From: Candidatus Hecatellales archaeon
GTDB taxonomy: Archaea > Thermoproteota > Bathyarchaeia > Hecatellales > Hecatellaceae
Assembly: GCA_003662515.1 (NCBI GenBank)
Contig: QMYF01000018.1
Span: forward strand, 1 to 7,371
DNA: 7,371 nt
Direction: 5' to 3'
Both the position numbers and the translations under genes were made by a program. Positions 1 through 5,344 of this stretch are shown here, in pieces. The first letter of the stretch is position 1. The number at the start of each line of letters is the position of its first letter. Under the pieces are notes generated by a model, which saw only the letters and a program-made list of their open reading frames with translations, made no database searches and was not told where the DNA came from.

Positions 1-920
1 CCTCGGGACCCGTCCACCTGGGACATATTGTCCCCTGGATTTTCACCCTCCACCTCCAAGAAACATTCAAAGCCAAACTTTACTTTCAGCTCACCGACGA
101 CGAAAAATATCTTTACCACGACGATTTCAGCCTGCCCTACACGGTTAGAATGGCTCGGGAAAACGCTTTGGACCTCATAGCCTTAGGCTTCGACCCCAAG
201 CTTACCAAGATAATTTTAGACGTGGAGCATATCGACGCGCTGTATCATGTGGCCATCCAGGTAGCCAAACATATTACAGGTTCAACCATTAAGGCTGTTT
301 TCGGTCTTAAGGACAGCGATAATATTGGGCTTACCTTTTTCCCGGCGATTCAGGCTGTCCCCTGCTTCCTCGAGTCCCTCCTCCAGGGGAGAAATGTTCC
401 CTGCCTTATTCCCGCAGCCATCGACCAAGACCCCTACTGGAGGGTGGCTCGCGATGTGGCTCCTAAAATTGGCTTCTATAAGCCTGCTCAAATCCACAGC
501 CGGTTTATGCCCGGCCTTGGCAGGGGAGGGAAAATGTCGGCTTCCCAGCCTGAAACCTGCGTCTTCCTAACGGACCCGCCGGAGAAGGCTAAAAAGAAGA
601 TTATGAATGCTTTTACGGGAGGCAGGCCTACCGCTGAGGAACAGCGTAAACTTGGGGGAAACCCTGAAGTCTGCAGCATATACCAATATTACTTTTTCCT
701 TTTCGAGAGGGATGATGGGAAGCTTAAGGCTCTCTGGGAGAAATGTCGTGGAGGAGCCATCCTCTGCGGGGAGTGCAAGCTCGAGCTGGCTGGCAGAGTT
801 TCCAGATTTCTCGAGCAACATCAGGAGAAGCGTGAACGGGCGAGGGATAAACTTGAGGAGTTTCTCCTCTCCGGGGAGGAGAGAAGGCAGATTCTATCGA
901 GCCTCCTCTCTAAGGTTTAG
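1..920 (+). CDS. trpS: Tryptophanyl-tRNA synthetase, archaeal type (5' end missing)
   Basis: Cytoplasmic class I aminoacyl-tRNA synthetase that charges tRNA-Trp using ATP. The reading frame is open from base 3 at the left edge, so the N-terminus lies outside the window; about 305 residues are visible. The first visible residues contain the HIGH-type signature (SGPVHLGH) followed by the LTDDEKYL segment typical of archaeal/eukaryotic TrpRS. The second ATP-binding loop is GKMSAS, encoded near 528-545; this KMSAS form is the archaeal/eukaryotic version. Downstream, GGNPEVCSIYQYY and the CGECK segment also match archaeal TrpRS. An internal ATG at 150 lies after the HIGH motif and cannot be the true start. 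The 3' end overlaps the convergent coaD by 11 bases. No frameshift or missing key residue is seen. Confidence 0.95.
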   Translation, partial: SGPVHLGHIVPWIFTLHLQETFKAKLYFQLTDDEKYLYHDDFSLPYTVRMARENALDLIALGFDPKLTKIILDVEHIDALYHVAIQVAKHITGSTIKAVFGLKDSDNIGLTFFPAIQAVPCFLESLLQGRNVPCLIPAAIDQDPYWRVARDVAPKIGFYKPAQIHSRFMPGLGRGGKMSASQPETCVFLTDPPEKAKKKIMNAFTGGRPTAEEQRKLGGNPEVCSIYQYYFFLFERDDGKLKALWEKCRGGAILCGECKLELAGRVSRFLEQHQEKRERARDKLEEFLLSGEERRQILSSLLSKV

Positions 921-1389
921 CTTTCAGTTTTCCCTGCCTGTCGATTTCTCCTCGACGTATCCTGCTGGCGGAAATCGGCTTCCCATCCTCAGCTAAAACC
1001 TTTCTGAAAACCACTATTTCCAGCGGCTTTAACCCCCTTTTAGCCCTCTCCCGGTTTATGGCTTCCGCAAACTTCTCGTTATCCGTGCTTAGGAGAAGGG
1101 CGTCCATTTCAGGGTCTTCCACCGAAGTCCCGTAACGGCTGTCGATGATGACGAGCTCCGCCCTCTCTAGGAGGCCCTCCCTTCTCAGGAACTCTTCAAC
1201 CCTCCTTTTACGCTCCTCTAGAGGGGCAACCTTCCGCCCTTTAATTTCCAGGGCCAGCTGGTCTGTGGAGAGGGCTAAGGCCACCCGGTCGGCAAGCTTG
1301 AAAGCCAGCCTTAAAACTTCCTCATGCCCCTTATGGAGAATGTCAAAGGTTCCTCCAAGCCCGATTTTCCTGAAACGTTTGCCTTCCAT
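910..1389 (-). CDS. coaD: Phosphopantetheine adenylyltransferase, archaeal type
   Basis: Predicted to transfer AMP from ATP to 4'-phosphopantetheine, giving dephospho-CoA, the penultimate step of CoA synthesis in the cytoplasm. The 159-residue protein is a nucleotidyltransferase with the GTFDILHKGH signature at residues 13-22 (HxGH, ATP binding) and ISASRIRRGEID at 139-150, which matches the ISSTRIRRGEID-type C-terminal motif. The segments LEERKRRVEEFL, YGTSVEDPEMDALLLS and INRERAKRGLKPLEIVV are characteristic of the archaeal family, which is distinct in sequence from bacterial CoaD. The start is ATG, with a weak purine-rich AAGGTT a few bases upstream. The gene lies 27 bases after the ESCRT-III gene on the same strand, so the two are probably cotranscribed. 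Its 3' end overlaps the end of trpS. Confidence 0.93.
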   Translation of the reverse strand: MEGKRFRKIGLGGTFDILHKGHEEVLRLAFKLADRVALALSTDQLALEIKGRKVAPLEERKRRVEEFLRREGLLERAELVIIDSRYGTSVEDPEMDALLLSTDNEKFAEAINRERAKRGLKPLEIVVFRKVLAEDGKPISASRIRRGEIDRQGKLKAKP

Positions 1390-1416
1390 TCTAACCTTAA
1401 CTTTGCGCGGGTGAAA

Positions 1417-2058
1417 TTAAAGGTCGTGGTGGGAGGCTTCATCGGCGCTGGAAGGCAGGCTTGGAAGCCGCTCTTTAACCCTCTGCTCGGCGAGAAGGTT
1501 AGCAGCCTTCAAGATTTCCTCCGCCTCTTTACTAGCAGGCTTGACTTCCAGCTCGGCTCCCGGGGAAACCTCTCCCACCTCGAAGAGAATACCGCTCAAA
1601 GTTTTATCCACCGTTTCAAGCTCGTAGGAGACCTCGGGTAGAACTCCTTCAAGCCGCCCCCTAATGGATTTAACCAGCTTTGAAACGGAGGGCATAATGG
1701 AGGCTAGCTCCCCGAATTCCCTTACCGTTTCAAGCCGTAAGGCTGCCTGCTCTAGGGCAAGCTTGCTTCCCACAATGAGGCGAAGCATCTTCCTGATTTC
1801 AGAGCACTCGTTAGCGTAGATTTCGGCTCGAGCCTTATCGCCTGCAGAGCTCGCACCTATACACTTTTCCAAGTATTCCTTATCCTTCTTTTCCAGCTTA
1901 TCTGCGAATTCGTCGAGCCGGCTTTTAACAGTGTTAAGCCGGTAAACAGACTCCTCCAATTTAAGCTTCAGAGGCTTCCTTTTAAAGGCTTCAGAAAGCT
2001 TGCTGGCTAGCCTTACGTGGAACGGGTCTCCCCGCTCCCATCCTTTTAAAGCCTTCAC
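1417..2058 (-). CDS. ESCRT-III / Snf7-family cell division protein (CdvB-type)
   Basis: Predicted ESCRT-III subunit; in TACK archaea CdvB-type proteins polymerise on membranes at mid-cell and drive division together with the Vps4-like ATPase CdvC. The 213 residues are mostly charged helix. A basic helix 1 covers about 32-66 (RLNTVKSRLDEFADKLEKKDK) and a long helix 2 about 73-115, with the typical YANECSEIRKML and LALEQAALRLETVREFGEL segments. An acidic C-terminal helix lies at about 175-199. The following RLPSLP (197-202) resembles a proline-type MIM2 motif that could bind the MIT domain of CdvC; this is inferred. No winged helix follows, so it looks like a paralogue lacking that domain or the thaumarchaeal-like form. 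The start is GTG, with AGGGGG about 6 bases upstream. The gene sits in front of coaD on the same strand; no cdvA or cdvC is visible here. Confidence 0.85.
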   Translation of the reverse strand: MKALKGWERGDPFHVRLASKLSEAFKRKPLKLKLEESVYRLNTVKSRLDEFADKLEKKDKEYLEKCIGASSAGDKARAEIYANECSEIRKMLRLIVGSKLALEQAALRLETVREFGELASIMPSVSKLVKSIRGRLEGVLPEVSYELETVDKTLSGILFEVGEVSPGAELEVKPASKEAEEILKAANLLAEQRVKERLPSLPSSADEASHHDL

Positions 2059-2090
2059 CCTCAGCCCCCTTCTAGGGAAACCCGGCTAAA

Positions 2091-2098
2091 CATAATAA
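2091..2098 (-). promoter_or_regulatory. Possible TATA element for the ESCRT-III/coaD unit
   Basis: Read on the minus strand this is TTATTATG, about 26 bases before a predicted start site near 2069. That would give a short leader carrying the AGGGGG motif and then the GTG at 2058. The match to an archaeal TATA box is moderate and there is no experimental support. The rest of the 158-base gap between nth and the ESCRT-III gene (2059-2216) shows no RNA gene, no convincing small ORF and no clear terminator. Confidence 0.3.
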
Positions 2099-2216
2099 GG
2101 CTTGAAGGCTTGCTGAGAGCTTCAGAAGGCTTTAAGCCCCAACTTAAAACCTGTTTCTTATCCACAAATTTGGAAAAGGCGCTGCTTCAAGTCTGCTCTA
2201 TTCCATTTTTCTGTGA

Positions 2217-2879
2217 TTAGCCGCTTTTCCCGCCTGTGGGACAAAGCCGCCTTATAGGGCAAAGGGAACACTTGGGTTTACGGGCTTGACAGTAGACTTT
2301 TCCAAGGTTTAAGAGGAGCAAGTGTCCTTCAGCCCTTTCACTCTCCGGGATAAGCCTTTCATAAGCCTCTCTAACCTCACGGTAATTCCGAGAGGAAGCA
2401 ATTCCCAGCCTGCTGGCAACCGTGAAAAGATGGGTGTCCACAGGAACCACAGGAGCCCCCTTACCGAAAGCCAAAATCACATCGGCAGTTTTCTCTCCCA
2501 CCCCAGGCAAACTCGTTAGGAAAGCCCTTACAGCTTCAGGGTTTCCCTTAAGGCCTCGAGAAAAATCGTCTTCAAACTTTTCAAGGATAGCCTTTGAAGC
2601 CTGCCTGATCCTCCTAGCCTTAACATTGGCTAGGCCTGAAACCTTGATTAGGCGGGCTAGCTCCCGCTCGCTAAGAGAGGCCAGCCTGCTGGGAGTAAGC
2701 TTTCCCAGCTTAACTTTAAGATTACGGAAAGCTCTACGGCTGTTAACGTCCGAAGTGTTCTGGCTGAGGATGGTTGCCACGAGAAGCTCGAAGGGGTCTT
2801 CAAGGCTGTGCCTCATAGGGCCGAAGGTTTTCCTTAAAATCTTCAGGATTTCAAGCATCCACTCTCTTGAAGGTCTCAT
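2217..2879 (-). CDS. nth: Endonuclease III (DNA glycosylase/AP lyase)
   Basis: Base-excision repair enzyme that removes oxidised pyrimidines and nicks the abasic site. It belongs to the HhH-GPD family. With the ATG at 2879 the protein is 220 residues, close to E. coli Nth (211). The helix-hairpin-helix LPGVGEKTAD carries the catalytic lysine (K130), and PVDTH carries the catalytic aspartate (D148). Four cysteines at 197, 204, 207 and 213 have the C-x6-C-x2-C-x5-C spacing of the [4Fe-4S] cluster. SQNTSD is typical of archaeal members. The frame also stays open upstream to an ATG at 2924 and a TTG at 2948. I prefer 2879 because it gives the family-length N-terminus and because a minus-strand TTAATAA lies about 23 bases before it, which would suit a leaderless message. 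The longer starts cannot be excluded. Confidence 0.93.
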   Translation of the reverse strand: MRPSREWMLEILKILRKTFGPMRHSLEDPFELLVATILSQNTSDVNSRRAFRNLKVKLGKLTPSRLASLSERELARLIKVSGLANVKARRIRQASKAILEKFEDDFSRGLKGNPEAVRAFLTSLPGVGEKTADVILAFGKGAPVVPVDTHLFTVASRLGIASSRNYREVREAYERLIPESERAEGHLLLLNLGKVYCQARKPKCSLCPIRRLCPTGGKSG

Positions 2880-2898
2880 CGCCAGCCGCCACTTACCG

Positions 2899-2905
2899 TT
2901 ATTAA
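2899..2905 (-). promoter_or_regulatory. Possible TATA element for nth
   Basis: Minus-strand TTAATAA, whose centre is about 25 bases upstream of the ATG at 2879. If used, transcription would begin at or next to that codon (leaderless). It lies inside the longer alternative reading frame of nth, so it also bears on the start choice. It rests on position and composition only. Confidence 0.28.
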
Positions 2906-2956
2906 CCGTGAAAACTCTTATCATTTTCTGGAGCCTTGAAGCAGCCAAAGGTTTCC

Positions 2957-3286
2957 ATGGAAACCCTAGAGCGGGAAGGCCGCCTCTTCACAGCATACCT
3001 CCTAGAGCTTGAAAACGCAATTATAGGCTTCTTCTGCGAGGGAGAAGCCGTTAAGCTGGGAACCCTAGCTCTCGCCCTACCCCAAAGGTTTCTCTCGCCA
3101 GGCCAGCCTGCCTCAAGCCTCCTCATAGGCTATCGAAGCTCAAACATCGCCAGAATTTCCGCCGAATATTTGGCCAATAAAACAGGGAAAATCGCCGTAG
3201 CATCAGTTTTCCTGCGAAAAGATGAAGATTTAGAAGGGGGGAAAGCCGTTTTAGACCTGGTAAAAAAGCTTTGTCCTGAGAGCTGA
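2957..3286 (+). CDS. Small protein resembling proteasome assembly chaperone 4
   Basis: This 109-residue protein appears to be a single compact alpha/beta domain. Alternating hydrophobic strands occur at about 9-26 (RLFTAYLLELENAIIGFF), 33-42 (KLGTLALALP) and 78-87 (KIAVASVFLR). A helix SSNIARISAEYLANKTG lies at about 61-77 and a final helix at 94-106. This order, with the SSLLIGYRSSNIARISAEYLANKTGK segment, resembles the PAC4-like family found in some archaea, whose eukaryotic members help build the 20S proteasome. The assignment comes from recalled sequence pattern only and is tentative. I chose ATG 2957 because AAAGG lies 5-6 bases upstream; an in-frame TTG at 2936 would overlap the longest nth frame. 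The gene is transcribed divergently from nth. A T-run just after the stop may end its transcript. Confidence 0.6.
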   Translation: METLEREGRLFTAYLLELENAIIGFFCEGEAVKLGTLALALPQRFLSPGQPASSLLIGYRSSNIARISAEYLANKTGKIAVASVFLRKDEDLEGGKAVLDLVKKLCPES

Positions 3287-3290
3287 AACT

Positions 3291-3305
3291 CTCCAATTTT
3301 TTGGA
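3291..3305 (+). terminator. Possible T-rich terminator after the PAC4-like gene
   Basis: A run of six T (3297-3302) lies within CCAATTTTTTGG, five bases after the stop codon at 3284-3286. Archaeal RNA polymerase commonly terminates at short U-tracts without a strong hairpin. The next gene has its own TATA-like element just downstream, consistent with separate transcription. Confidence 0.4.
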
Positions 3306-3309
3306 TTCT

Positions 3310-3318
3310 GTTAATATT
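3310..3318 (+). promoter_or_regulatory. Possible TATA element for the orphan gene at 3357
   Basis: GTTAATATT lies about 26 bases before a predicted start site near 3340. The predicted start falls inside the hairpin/inverted repeat at 3323-3342, so that repeat could be an operator placed between TATA box and start site. Confidence 0.38.
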
Positions 3319-3322
3319 GCAG

Positions 3323-3342
3323 GGAATACAAAACTGTATTCC
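3323..3342. repeat. Perfect 8-bp inverted repeat upstream of the orphan gene
   Basis: GGAATACA and TGTATTCC form a perfect inverted repeat separated by AAAC. It ends two bases before the GGGGAG that is the likely ribosome binding site of the gene starting at 3357. It may be a protein operator, or an RNA hairpin if transcription starts before it. There is no T-run after it, so it does not look like a terminator. Confidence 0.7.
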
Positions 3343-3356
3343 ATGGGGAGAGAACC

Positions 3357-3833
3357 TTGGCGGAAAGTTTAAAGAGCTTAAAGGACCTACAAAATTGGAT
3401 AAGAAGTCTTTACGAGGACCCAATAGCAAAAATATTGATAAATAACAGTTTTTTAACAAAAACACAACTTGAAACCCTCCTAATTGACATTATAAGCGAA
3501 TATTTGACAGAAAATAGGATAAAAAGCGAGAAAAAAGCTGAACTACGGCTGAAAGGAAAAATAAGCAAGGGAGCTTTCCACAGAACTTTAAAACAGGCCA
3601 AACGAAACGTAATACGTTCAATTTACACCTTAATTCTGCTCGAATACCTAGGGTTAATGAGCTATAGCACCCTACAAAAATACCTAGAGCTCTCAGAGAA
3701 AATCAAAACCTATCTCGAAATGTTAAGATCCCCAGAAAAAGCCAAAATTGAAGAGTTAAGGACACTAAAAGAGGAAATTGAGGACTTTTTAAAAGCTCTT
3801 TCCAGCCCTAAAATGCTTAAAGGCATGATGTGA
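3357..3833 (+). CDS. Conserved-looking hypothetical helical protein, possible HTH
   Basis: I do not recognise a named family. The 158 residues are almost entirely helical and strongly charged. The segment RLKGKISKGAFHRTLKQAKRNVIRSIYTLILLEYLGL (about 64-100) has the spacing and basic character of a helix-turn-helix, followed by a probable amphipathic, coiled-coil-like tail at 105-150. The N-terminal part DPIAKILINNSFLTKTQLETLLIDIISEYL also looks like a conserved folded unit. There is no signal peptide or membrane helix. The start is TTG at 3357, with GGGGAG about 8 bases upstream; the nearby ATG at 3343 is out of frame and stops at once. Codon use is clearly more A-rich (AAA, ATA, GAA) than in the neighbours, which may reflect transfer or weaker selection. 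The stop codon lies inside the palindrome TGTGATATCACA, the first element of the TGTGAT cluster. Confidence 0.75.
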   Translation: MAESLKSLKDLQNWIRSLYEDPIAKILINNSFLTKTQLETLLIDIISEYLTENRIKSEKKAELRLKGKISKGAFHRTLKQAKRNVIRSIYTLILLEYLGLMSYSTLQKYLELSEKIKTYLEMLRSPEKAKIEELRTLKEEIEDFLKALSSPKMLKGMM

Positions 3834-3840
3834 TATCACA
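3829..3840. promoter_or_regulatory. Perfect palindrome TGTGATATCACA
   Basis: A 12-base perfect palindrome overlapping the TGA stop codon (3831-3833) of the upstream gene. It is made of the hexamer TGTGAT and its reverse complement ATCACA, joined directly. It is the leftmost member of a cluster of the same word extending to 4125, and so a likely binding site for a dimeric DNA-binding protein. Confidence 0.6.
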
Positions 3841-3969
3841 AATATCATGACATCACGTAATACCCTGTGATGAGCCATGTGATTTCCAACAGAAATAAGC
3901 AACTTCCTGATTTAAGCTCAATTCAAGGCCCTTTCAATTCAAAAGACATTAATGTGAATGTTTGCCAGC

Positions 3970-3993
3970 TGTGATGTGATGCTACACATCACA
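3970..3993. promoter_or_regulatory. Nine-bp perfect inverted repeat within the TGTGAT array
   Basis: TGTGATGTG (3970-3978) and CACATCACA (3985-3993) are exact reverse complements separated by six bases. The element ends just before the TATA-like CTTTTAAATTT at 3995. A bound dimer here would touch the site where TBP/TFB bind, so it could repress or activate transcription towards 4132. Confidence 0.6.
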
Positions 3994-3994
3994 A

Positions 3995-4005
3995 CTTTTA
4001 AATTT
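3995..4005 (+). promoter_or_regulatory. TATA-like element upstream of the membrane winged-helix gene
   Basis: CTTTTAAATTT resembles an archaeal TATA box. A start about 26 bases downstream would fall at 4025-4030, next to the GTG at 4028 that opens a 34-codon reading frame. It is flanked on the left by the inverted repeat at 3970-3993 and followed by further TGTGAT copies, a layout typical of a regulated promoter. Confidence 0.42.
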
Positions 4006-4027
4006 CATAAAATAAGGAAATATTTTC

Positions 4028-4132
4028 GTGGAAGAAGCCTTGAAAATGGTTGATTCGGATGTGATATGTGATTTCGCTGTGATTTATCACAGGGTTTGTG
4101 ACGTTTCATGTGATGGCTGGGTGATGTCCTGA
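4028..4132 (+). CDS. Possible 34-residue leader ORF, stop overlapping the next start
   Basis: From GTG 4028 (or ATG 4046) a short frame ends at TGA 4130-4132, sharing one base with the ATG at 4132 (TGATG). This is an arrangement seen in translationally coupled genes. The GTG lies where transcription from the TATA-like element at 3995 should begin, and a weaker AAGGAA lies 10 bases upstream. The predicted peptide contains CDF, CDV and CDG, but these Cys-Asp pairs come from the DNA word TGTGAT read in frame. The word also occurs here in another frame (4060, 4078), so the repeats look selected as DNA rather than as peptide. The ORF may therefore be fortuitous. I do not assign a function. Confidence 0.25.
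   Translation: MEEALKMVDSDVICDFAVIYHRVCDVSCDGWVMS
4077..4092. promoter_or_regulatory. Inverted repeat CTGTGAT-TT-ATCACAG
   Basis: Two perfect 7-base arms with a 2-base spacer inside the TGTGAT array, 40 bases before the ATG at 4132. It resembles dimer operators of CRP-type layout but with a shorter spacer (TGTGA-N4-TCACA), so similarity to the bacterial CRP site is only superficial. It is the most symmetric site downstream of the predicted transcription start. Confidence 0.55.
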
Positions 4133-4827
4133 TGGATGAGTTTCTGCTTCTGGTGGCTGTTATTCTCGCCGTTGCGGCGTTTTCCTCCACCATTTACATT
4201 CATATAGCCTTCCGTAGAAGAGATTCCTTCTTGACGGGGTTTAACAACCTGCTTGAGGCTTCCACGGTTCACCTTTTAAGTTTAATCCGTCGGCTTGAAG
4301 GCCGTGTAGACGGTCTTTCTAAGGATGTCCAAAAGCTTTCCATTGACAGTGGAAAGTTATCCTTAGAGTTGGAGGCTCAGGGGAGGCTTCTCGAGGAGGT
4401 TAAGGAGGACCTTAAACCCTTAATGCGAACCTACATTAAACTTTCCCAGGGTTTTCGAGGTCTCCACGAAAAGCTTTCAAACTTGGAGAAGCAGCTTTCC
4501 CTTCAGCAGGCTGCCTTAAAAACTCAGCATAGGGAAAGGCCTCCGAGAATTAGGCCTGCCGAGGAAAGAGAGGTGTCCTTCGCTAGGTTGACGCCAACCG
4601 AAATGGAAGTTTTAAGGCTGCTTTACGTTAGCGGGCCTAAAACCGCCTCGGAGATCCGTGAAGTCATTAACCGGACTCGGGAGCATACGGCTAGGCTTAT
4701 GAAAAAGCTTTATTTGGAGGGTTACGTTGAGCGGGACACCACAACCACACCCTACATTTACAAGTTAAGCAGTAAAATTAGGAAAAGCCTTGAATTCTCC
4801 ATGAAAAAGCCTAGGGAAGAAGCTTAA
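4132..4827 (+). CDS. Membrane-anchored coiled-coil protein with C-terminal winged helix
   Basis: I do not recognise a named gene, but the architecture of this 231-residue protein is clear. Residues 4-27 (LLLVAVILAVAAFSSTIYIHIAF) form one membrane helix, followed directly by RRR, which predicts that the rest lies in the cytoplasm. Residues about 45-130 are heptad-like coiled coil (RLEGRVDGLSKDVQKL and similar). After a proline/arginine linker (133-147), residues 152-222 form a winged helix of MarR/TrmB style: LTPTEMEVLRLLYVSGPKTASEI, a recognition helix near RTREHTARLMKKLYLEGYV and a wing ending in YIYKLS. It is therefore probably a DNA-binding protein held at the membrane. The start is ATG with GGTGAT (4120-4125) as a good Shine-Dalgarno match. 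The TGTGAT array lies immediately upstream and is its natural candidate target. Its stop overlaps that of the next, convergent gene. Confidence 0.85.
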   Translation: MDEFLLLVAVILAVAAFSSTIYIHIAFRRRDSFLTGFNNLLEASTVHLLSLIRRLEGRVDGLSKDVQKLSIDSGKLSLELEAQGRLLEEVKEDLKPLMRTYIKLSQGFRGLHEKLSNLEKQLSLQQAALKTQHRERPPRIRPAEEREVSFARLTPTEMEVLRLLYVSGPKTASEIREVINRTREHTARLMKKLYLEGYVERDTTTTPYIYKLSSKIRKSLEFSMKKPREEA

Positions 4828-5249
4828 GGTTTCGAGCTACCCGTGAAAGCCTCCACTTTCAACCTATACCTGAACATGTTGGCAGGCCCTTCCCGCAGCA
4901 GGATCCCTCTATCATAGTATCGGCTTAGATAGGTTGAAATGGTGCTTAAGCTGATAGGCTCGCCAAACTTTTCCTCGTAGGCTATCTGAAGCTCAGCTGA
5001 GGAAAACCAGGTTAAAGGAAACCTTTCCCTTATCAGGTCTAGAAGCCTTTCAAACTTGGATTTTGAAGCCCCGCTGGCAGGCTCGAATCCTGCTCTTTCC
5101 TGGGGGCCTGACATCATTTCAACGAGGTCGATAAACTGCGCTACCTTCTCACGGTTTATTGGATGGTTAAGTGTGAAAGAATACTTGTTTCCCTTATCGT
5201 CTTCAACCTCAACTCTCACTTTTCTTATACCCAACGTCCAGCTCAACAA
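4824..5249 (-). CDS. Small winged-helix protein, probable DNA-binding regulator
   Basis: This is a 141-residue protein with no name that I can assign. An N-terminal beta-rich segment (about 8-28, RKVRVEVEDDKGNKYSFTL) and a short helix (INREKVAQFIDLVEMM) are followed by a flexible linker at 48-63. Residues 64-131 look like a winged helix: SKFERLLDLIRERF, WFSSAELQIAYEEKF, then LSTISTYLSRYYDRGILLRE as recognition helix and NMFRYRL as wing. It has no membrane segment. The start is one of two adjacent TTG codons (5249 or 5246); AAGG spacing favours the second, and a TATA-like element at 5269-5275 places transcription at about the same point. Its promoter side opens onto the replication origin, and inverted repeats of TTCACA type flank the TATA box, suggesting autoregulation. 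It converges on the membrane winged-helix gene with overlapping stops (TTAA). Confidence 0.8.
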   Translation of the reverse strand: MLSWTLGIRKVRVEVEDDKGNKYSFTLNHPINREKVAQFIDLVEMMSGPQERAGFEPASGASKSKFERLLDLIRERFPLTWFSSAELQIAYEEKFGEPISLSTISTYLSRYYDRGILLREGPANMFRYRLKVEAFTGSSKP

Positions 5250-5257
5250 TACCTTAT

Positions 5258-5285
5258 TTCACAACCAAGATAAAACACTTGTGAA
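5258..5285. promoter_or_regulatory. TTCACAA / TTGTGAA inverted repeat around the minus-strand TATA element
   Basis: TTCACAA (5258-5264) and TTGTGAA (5279-5285) are exact 7-base reverse complements with centres 21 bases apart, two helical turns. Between them, at 5269-5275, the minus strand reads TTTTATC, a TATA-like element about 26 bases before the TTG starts of the winged-helix gene. A dimer bound here would cover the core promoter. The core word TGTGA is shared with the array at 3829-4125. Confidence 0.5.
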
Positions 5286-5344
5286 GAGAAAAGAAACCGG
5301 AAATAAAGGTTTTAAATCTTTAGATTCTCTGAGAAAAAGCCTAA

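Larger units (their letters stand above)
3829..4125. repeat. Cluster of TGTGAT/ATCACA words (putative protein-binding array)
   Basis: Exact TGTGAT occurs on the + strand at 3829, 3866, 3878, 3970, 3975, 4060, 4067, 4078 and 4109. ATCACA occurs at 3835, 3988 and 4086. One-mismatch forms are at 3852 (ATCACG), 3953 (TGTGAA), 4097 (TGTGAC) and 4120 (GGTGAT). A given hexamer is expected well under once in 300 bp on both strands. Several pairs form inverted repeats: 3829-3840, 3970-3993 and 4077-4092. Successive starts are often 11-12 bases apart (3866/3878, 4067/4078, 4097/4109, 4109/4120), suggesting binding on one face of the helix. The array fills the gap between the orphan gene and the membrane-anchored winged-helix gene at 4132. 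Apart from this array and a possible 34-codon leader ORF, the gap holds nothing else I can support. Confidence 0.75.

Noticed and set aside
2059..2216. Possible tRNA or small RNA between nth and the ESCRT-III gene
   Set aside because: No cloverleaf, B-box or A-box pattern was found. Repeated AAGGCTT words look suggestive, but the same words are common throughout this window within coding sequence.
3880..3897. Additional ORB upstream of the membrane winged-helix gene (TTTCCAACAGAAA)
   Set aside because: It has a mismatched dyad centre and no G-string. The similarity is limited to TTTCCA and GAAA.
4077..4092. Bacterial CRP/FNR-type operator
   Set aside because: The half-sites TGTGA/TCACA look like CRP, but the spacer is 4 rather than 6 bases, other copies use spacers of 2 or none, and the genome is archaeal. 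A different protein must be responsible.
3829..4125. CRISPR array or tandem repeat
   Set aside because: The repeated unit is only six bases, spacing is irregular and copies occur in both orientations. There are no 25-35-base repeats with uniform spacers.
4005..4272. Minus-strand frames over the TGTGAT array
   Set aside because: They are low-complexity translations of the repeats (Ser/His/Gln-rich), overlap the start of a convincing plus-strand gene and lack a ribosome binding site or promoter.
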